Shown here piece after piece: positions 59,603-64,000 of a DNA stretch of 64,000 bases (within the stretch, counting starts at the first letter, position 1; every line of letters begins with the position of its first letter). Below the pieces are notes generated by a model that was not told where the DNA came from, made no database searches, and saw only the letters and a program-made list of their open reading frames with translations. The position numbers and the translations under genes are program-made. The DNA is from Stigonema ocellatum SAG 48.90 = DSM 106950 (GTDB taxonomy: Bacteria; Cyanobacteriota; Cyanobacteriia; Cyanobacteriales; Nostocaceae), in assembly GCA_016903675.1 (NCBI GenBank), contig JADQBA010000030.1:1-64000 (forward strand), in the 5' to 3' direction.

Positions 59603-61126
59603 TTAACTCCTAACTCCCAACTCCTCACTCTTCAAAAACCCACTCTGAATCAAGTAGGAGGAGTATGTCATAAACAATTGAGAGTCTAGTGGGGAACAGA
59701 CGATGGAACTACCTGCAAGTGCGTCAAGGGTTTCCTGACAACTGATGATGGGTCTTCTGGCTTGCAAATACAAGTCTGGGATAGTAAGTTGTTCTTCAGA
59801 CCAGCGTTCAAGTAAGAAAGGTCGTAGGGTGTAGAGAGGATTGTCTACAGAAGACAGATTGTTGACTAAGTGTGCTTGCCATTTATCATAGGGTATCAAC
59901 TCCATGGGAAACCCGAAAGAACGCATCCAGTCAATTAAGTTTTTGAAGGGGACAGGTTGAGGATGTTGCAGGTGGAAAGCTTTGCCTATGGATTCTTGCT
60001 GACGCGATAGATAAACAATTGCTTTGGTAACATAGTCTACAGGTGACATATCTAGCATGTAGTCTACATCGGGAAAACATCCCATTTGGAGACAGCCTTT
60101 AACCATTAGATTGATAAAGTCATCTGTGTTGCATACACCTGTTTGACTATGCCCTGATATCAGTGGTGGTCTATAGATAGTAACGGGAACTCCGCGATCG
60201 CGTGCAACTTTAACTAATTTTTCCGCCACCCATTTAGTCTGAGAGTAACCGAGAAAAATACCTTCCCAATGGTCGAAGCTATCCTGTTCTTTGACAACTT
60301 TGCCAGCGTAAGCAGGTGATTCAAAAATAGCGACGCTGGAAACGTAATGTATTGGCTTGACTTTATATTCACTTGCCAATCGCAAAACTTCCTGTGTTCC
60401 CAGAACATTGGCAGTTTTCAGTGCTGAGTAGGGATAAACATAATTTAGCATAGCAGCACTGTGATAGATGGCATCAAGATTTGCTGCCAACATTTCAAAC
60501 CCTTGAGTGCTAATCCCTAAGAGTGGTTTACTTAAATCTCCTACAACAGGGATAATTCTGGGACTGTATTCTTCTTCCCAAAGAAAGTATTGTTGTAAGT
60601 TCTTTTTCAGTTTCTGTTTGCCTTCTTCTTGATTGGCTGCACGTACTAAGCAGTAAATATCTGCGTCTGTTTTGTGTAGCAGTTCTTGAATTAGAAAGGC
60701 TCCTAAAAAGCCTGTTCCTCCAGTTACAAAGACATTATCTAGGTTATTTGTCAACTTGAAAGATTTAGATGCAGGACGGATAGCCGGATCTAGAACAACT
60801 TCGGCGCTCAAATTTAGGGTTGGAGTTTTGATAAGGGAAACAGTTGTGCCGCTGTCTGACCCCAAATCTTCTGATTCTTCGGCTAAGCGCTGTGAAAGTG
60901 CTTCAACATTTGGGTAATGCCAAAGTAGGGTAGGAGATACTTCAAAACCTAGCATTTTCTCTGTTTTAGTAATCAGAGACATCGCCTTTGCTGAATCCAA
61001 ACCGTAGCTATCTAATGATGCTTGGACATCTATTTCGTCTGGCTTTATTTTAAGTGCTTCTGCAAGATTCGACAAAAGCCATGCTTGAATTTCTGCTGCC
61101 GTATAAGACTGTTTTGAAGCCATCAT
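59603..61126 (-). CDS. hglB: HglB, carrier protein-thioester reductase of heterocyst glycolipid synthesis
   Basis: 507 residues from the ATG at 61126, whose first bases overlap the PfaD stop (ATGA). An acyl carrier domain (~10-90) has the phosphopantetheine Ser in LDSYGLDSAKAM. A reductase/Thioester-redct domain follows, with NAD(P) motif VFVTGGTGFLGAFLIQ and the SDR-type Tyr in FLGYSQTKWVAEKL. It is expected to release the polyketide chain as a fatty alcohol for the glycolipid layer. The ACP is a HetI substrate. Confidence 0.9.
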   Translation of the reverse strand: MMASKQSYTAAEIQAWLLSNLAEALKIKPDEIDVQASLDSYGLDSAKAMSLITKTEKMLGFEVSPTLLWHYPNVEALSQRLAEESEDLGSDSGTTVSLIKTPTLNLSAEVVLDPAIRPASKSFKLTNNLDNVFVTGGTGFLGAFLIQELLHKTDADIYCLVRAANQEEGKQKLKKNLQQYFLWEEEYSPRIIPVVGDLSKPLLGISTQGFEMLAANLDAIYHSAAMLNYVYPYSALKTANVLGTQEVLRLASEYKVKPIHYVSSVAIFESPAYAGKVVKEQDSFDHWEGIFLGYSQTKWVAEKLVKVARDRGVPVTIYRPPLISGHSQTGVCNTDDFINLMVKGCLQMGCFPDVDYMLDMSPVDYVTKAIVYLSRQQESIGKAFHLQHPQPVPFKNLIDWMRSFGFPMELIPYDKWQAHLVNNLSSVDNPLYTLRPFLLERWSEEQLTIPDLYLQARRPIISCQETLDALAGSSIVCSPLDSQLFMTYSSYLIQSGFLKSEELGVRS

Positions 61127-62796
61127 TTGCACACCTCTAACATAGAACGAACTGGGCAATACTGACTGTATTCATCCTGGATTTGTAGTCCTTGGATTTT
61201 CAAACTTTGAATGCGGTATAAAAATGCAGCCCCCGTCATAATGTGGTGAGCAACATCTACGACCTGACGATTATTTGGCTCAGATAAATAGGAACCCCGC
61301 ACCCAGTCATTAAAACTCCCCATTGCTGGACCGCACCAAATTTGATAATCTACTTCGCGACCCTTTTCTCCAGAACTAGACCAGCGGGAGGACAATCCTA
61401 AATACCAGCGGAAAATCGCCGCCATTTTCATTTTTGGATTGTTCAGTGTTCTTGCCAATTTTTCGGGATTTTTCTCGCCTAAATACGCGACAGTTTCTTC
61501 CCATACTTGGGCAAGAGTTTTGCGAAAAATTTGTTTTTCTAATTTCTCTCTTTCTAGAACAGGAATGTCTTCAATTGAGTCATAACTTCTGTATATTTCA
61601 TAGAGTTTTTGCGCCCGTAGAGGAAACATCGTTCCTTTTTTCAGGACTTGAAGTTTGACTCCCATTTCAAACATATCCGCTGCTGGGGCCATCATCACAT
61701 CCGCCATGTCTACTTGCGCTAGCAATTGCTTGGTATGCTGACAACTTCCGGCTTCAACACAGGACTGATTAATGGAACCAGTCATGACATAAGCAGCACC
61801 CATCATAAAACCAGCTAAAGCTGATTGTGGTGTGGCGATTCCTCCTGCTACTCCAACTCTCACGGGTGTTGAGTAACGATATTTTTCCTGAATTTCATCC
61901 CTTAATGCTAGAATAGACGGTAAGAGACAAACCAGTGGTCTATTGTCTGTATGACCCCCGGAATCAGCTTCTACAGTAATATCATCTGCCATCGGTAGCT
62001 TGGCTGCAAGAGTCGCTTGTAACTCAGTGATGAGTCCTTGTTCAACCAGTTCCTTGAGAATTTTTGGTGGTGCTGGTTGCAGAAATTTGGTCGCTACTTC
62101 TCTGCGAGAAATTTTGGCAATGACTTTGTTTCTGATTTCAATTTGATTGGCTGCATTCAACCCAAGTCCAGATGCACGGTAATAAACAATGTTGGGAGTC
62201 AAGTCTAAAAATGCAGAAGCTTCTACAGTTCTTACCCCATATTTGAGGTATAAATCCACTGCGCGACGTTCAATTGCTGAATCATTGGGACTGTGAATTA
62301 AATTAAATGCGTAAGGTCCAAATCCCAATTCTGCTTGAATGGAGTTAATAGCAGCTTCTAGACGCTTTGGACTTAAACCACCAGCACCAAAGGAACTCAA
62401 AATTTTTGCTTTTCCTAGTGCAATGACCATTTCCTCAGAAGCAATACCGCCAGCCATTGCACCAGTAGCATAGGCATATTTTACGCCATGAAAGCTGAGA
62501 AAGTTTGGATCTCCCAAATTGTGAGTTGAGATTGGTGGAACAGCTGTCAGGATTTCTACTTGTCCTGTTTTACTATTTTCTGCTGGACTCAAATAACCTT
62601 CGTTGGTGACACCAATTTTTCCTGCTAGTTTAACGATGTAGCAAGGTTTATCTAAATTGAGCAATTTCTCTTTTATATCTGCTTGTGTAAAAGCTACACA
62701 ATCTAGAAGCCCTTTCCATACCTGGTGGTTGTTGAAGTTGGCACGAAAGCCTAGACCATTATCGTATTTACCTAGTACCGCATCTTCAGTTTTCAC
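61123..62796 (-). CDS. PfaD-type enoyl reductase of heterocyst glycolipid synthase
   Basis: 557 residues of the PfaD/FabD-like TIM-barrel flavoenzyme family (NAD(P)H-dependent enoyl reductase acting in trans on PUFA-type synthases). Signatures: GAGGLSPKRLEAAI, ADSGGHTDNRPLVCLLPSI, VGVAGGIATPQSALAGFMMG, and TGSINQSCVEAGSCQHTK. It overlaps hglB by 4 nt. By position next to hglB it corresponds to one of the hgl reductase genes (hglA by the published order E-F-G-D-C-A-B), but I leave the symbol open. Upstream 290 bp holds a MITE. Confidence 0.87.
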   Translation of the reverse strand: MKTEDAVLGKYDNGLGFRANFNNHQVWKGLLDCVAFTQADIKEKLLNLDKPCYIVKLAGKIGVTNEGYLSPAENSKTGQVEILTAVPPISTHNLGDPNFLSFHGVKYAYATGAMAGGIASEEMVIALGKAKILSSFGAGGLSPKRLEAAINSIQAELGFGPYAFNLIHSPNDSAIERRAVDLYLKYGVRTVEASAFLDLTPNIVYYRASGLGLNAANQIEIRNKVIAKISRREVATKFLQPAPPKILKELVEQGLITELQATLAAKLPMADDITVEADSGGHTDNRPLVCLLPSILALRDEIQEKYRYSTPVRVGVAGGIATPQSALAGFMMGAAYVMTGSINQSCVEAGSCQHTKQLLAQVDMADVMMAPAADMFEMGVKLQVLKKGTMFPLRAQKLYEIYRSYDSIEDIPVLEREKLEKQIFRKTLAQVWEETVAYLGEKNPEKLARTLNNPKMKMAAIFRWYLGLSSRWSSSGEKGREVDYQIWCGPAMGSFNDWVRGSYLSEPNNRQVVDVAHHIMTGAAFLYRIQSLKIQGLQIQDEYSQYCPVRSMLEVCK

Positions 62797-62876
62797 GGTA
62801 TTTATTCCTTTAATTTTACTTTGGTTGGCTAATAGCTAATTGTTAATTCTCCCATTACACCCTTCCCGAATATTAC

Positions 62877-63066
62877 CTATAGCAATCCTATTTGATATCT
62901 CAACAGAGGGGACAAGGGGGACAAGCCAGAGGTGTTTATAAATCATTTACTCCCTTTCCGCCCGAAGATTATCTATTTAATAAACCGCGAAGACGCAAAG
63001 GACACGAAGAAAGAAGAGAAAGAAGATCGGTAATCTTACACGGGGAAGGGAGTAGGATTGCTATAG
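62877..63066. mobile_element. MITE-D, large copy with CTATAGCAATCCTA ends
   Basis: 190 bp with perfect 14-bp inverted ends CTATAGCAATCCTA / TAGGATTGCTATAG, nested AAGATTATCTAT...GGTAATCTT, and GAAGACGCAAAGGACACGAA inside. It lies between the PfaD-like gene and the next hgl gene. Confidence 0.85.
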
Positions 63067-63087
63067 CAATTAGCTATTAACGATTAA

Positions 63088-64000
63088 CTATTGATTCAGC
63101 AAATTTTCAGCGCAAGCTATTTGTAATTGAATGATTTCGCTCATTTGCTTGCTAAATTCATGTCTGGATTTTAAGAAAGCAGCGTGGGTTTTAGTAACGC
63201 TGGAATTGTTCACACTCAGTTTTTGATAATGAGGGTACATGGCTTCAGAAATCTTGGCTTCGTAACCATTAGCTGGTGACTCATTTGATTGTAATTGTTC
63301 TTGAGATTCAAAACTGTGTTCAAAGACATTTTTCATTTCGGCTTCCTCTTGCTGAGTCGTTAAGGGAGGGGTGTTATGGAAATTATTTCTCATACCTTGA
63401 GGAGGATTGATGGGTTCAGACTCTACAGATGGAGGGATGTTTTGAGGCTGTTTGACAGTACGGTAAAGCTGTAGGTTTGCTGAGACGTTTTGAAAAAGTT
63501 TCTTGTTTTCTTCACTCAAGATTGTCGCAGCAATTCGATTTCCACCCAAGGTGACGGTTTTAGTTGTTAATTTACTGTGGCTGGAGGTTTCTTTTCCTTG
63601 ACTATACAGTGGTGATAAGTCGAGAGAAACGCGATGGCTGAGGAGTTTTGCTAGTGCTTTGATGAGAGAAGCATGGTCATCCATACCTCTTCTATTGAGA
63701 GTGACGGTGACGTGTTCTTTACTTTCGAGGATTTTGTCAATCCATCGAGAACAAACACCGCCAGCACCAGCTTCGATAAATATTCTCGCTCCATCGTCGT
63801 AAACTCGGTTAACTAATCGTGGAAAATCAAGTTGTTGACATAGTCCTTGTGCAATACTGTGAGCGATCGCTCGACTTTCTAATGGAATTGGGCCATACTC
63901 AGATGCTGAGTAAAGAACTATGTCGGGTATTTTGTCTTGAATTGGTAATGTGTTAACTCTCGCGATTTCCCCATACTCCGATCGCATCGTCTCGCAATGG
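63088..64000 (-). CDS. 3' part of ketosynthase/acyltransferase-type hgl protein (partial)
   Basis: About 303 residues, running open to the window edge (HCETMRSEYGEIARVNTLPI). The visible part is the end of a PfaB/HglC/HglD-type acyltransferase domain (YSASEYGPIPLESRAIAHSI; RIFIEAGAGGVCSRWIDKIL; VTVTLNRRGMDDHASLIKAL) followed by a low-complexity linker and a short helical C-terminus. The ketosynthase part, if present, lies outside. It is upstream of the PfaD-like gene in the same orientation and so part of the heterocyst glycolipid cluster. Confidence 0.82.
   Translation of the reverse strand, partial: HCETMRSEYGEIARVNTLPIQDKIPDIVLYSASEYGPIPLESRAIAHSIAQGLCQQLDFPRLVNRVYDDGARIFIEAGAGGVCSRWIDKILESKEHVTVTLNRRGMDDHASLIKALAKLLSHRVSLDLSPLYSQGKETSSHSKLTTKTVTLGGNRIAATILSEENKKLFQNVSANLQLYRTVKQPQNIPPSVESEPINPPQGMRNNFHNTPPLTTQQEEAEMKNVFEHSFESQEQLQSNESPANGYEAKISEAMYPHYQKLSVNNSSVTKTHAAFLKSRHEFSKQMSEIIQLQIACAENLLNQ

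Overview
The window looks like the chromosome of a filamentous, heterocyst-forming cyanobacterium (Nostocales). Evidence: very frequent HIP1-type GCGATCGC sites, a heterocyst glycolipid cluster (hetI, hglB, a PfaD-type reductase, a ketosynthase/acyltransferase end), tocopherol genes, many CHAT/TPR and caspase-like genes, and a dense load of short palindromic and MITE-like repeats. No tRNA, rRNA or intact CRISPR array was recognised.

Layout. 0.4-2 kb: pyrR and a Uma2-type nuclease. 2-31 kb: an accessory region dominated by peptidase-type genes. These are a Tat-exported caspase-like protein, a subtilisin, two TPR-CHAT proteins, a CHAT-only protein, a deleted TPR-CHAT pseudogene, and a probable operon of a sigma-like regulator, a DUF1822 protein, a CHAT-CHASE2 membrane sensor and a secreted protein. 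Toxin-antitoxin pieces, a duplicated operon (90-aa protein plus retropepsin-like aspartic protease), gene remnants and at least eight MITE-like families are interspersed. 31-34.2 kb: a HipA-like kinase overlapping a HIRAN protein. 35-40 kb: a TPR protein, homogentisate phytyltransferase, a tocopherol-type methyltransferase and the KtrB/KtrA potassium uptake pair, bracketed by inverted copies of a 208-bp MITE. 40.5-42.5 kb: three consecutive toxin-antitoxin pairs.

42.5-56.8 kb: a type III-B (Cmr) CRISPR effector locus on the minus strand. The order is relics of cas1 and cas2, cas10/cmr2 (single-base frameshift), a four-helix-bundle gene split by a ~4.2-kb Tn554-like three-gene transposon, cmr3, cmr4, cmr5, a double-RAMP (Cmr6/Cmr1-like) gene, and a CARF-HEPN effector. 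The two halves of the four-helix-bundle gene rejoin in frame at a GCTA core, so the insertion point of the transposon can be read almost to the base.

57-58 kb: three small genes, the first possibly starting at AUA. 58.8-64 kb: hetI convergent with hglB, pfaD-like and the 3' end of a ketosynthase/acyltransferase gene, with a MITE inside the cluster.

A recurring theme is repeats remodelling genes. A G-rich repeat lies in frame inside the phytyltransferase. A heptamer repeat encodes the last residues of both Cas10 and the double-RAMP protein. MITE-derived ends are found on two antitoxins. A CRISPR-repeat-like palindrome sits inside an insertion in the methyltransferase.
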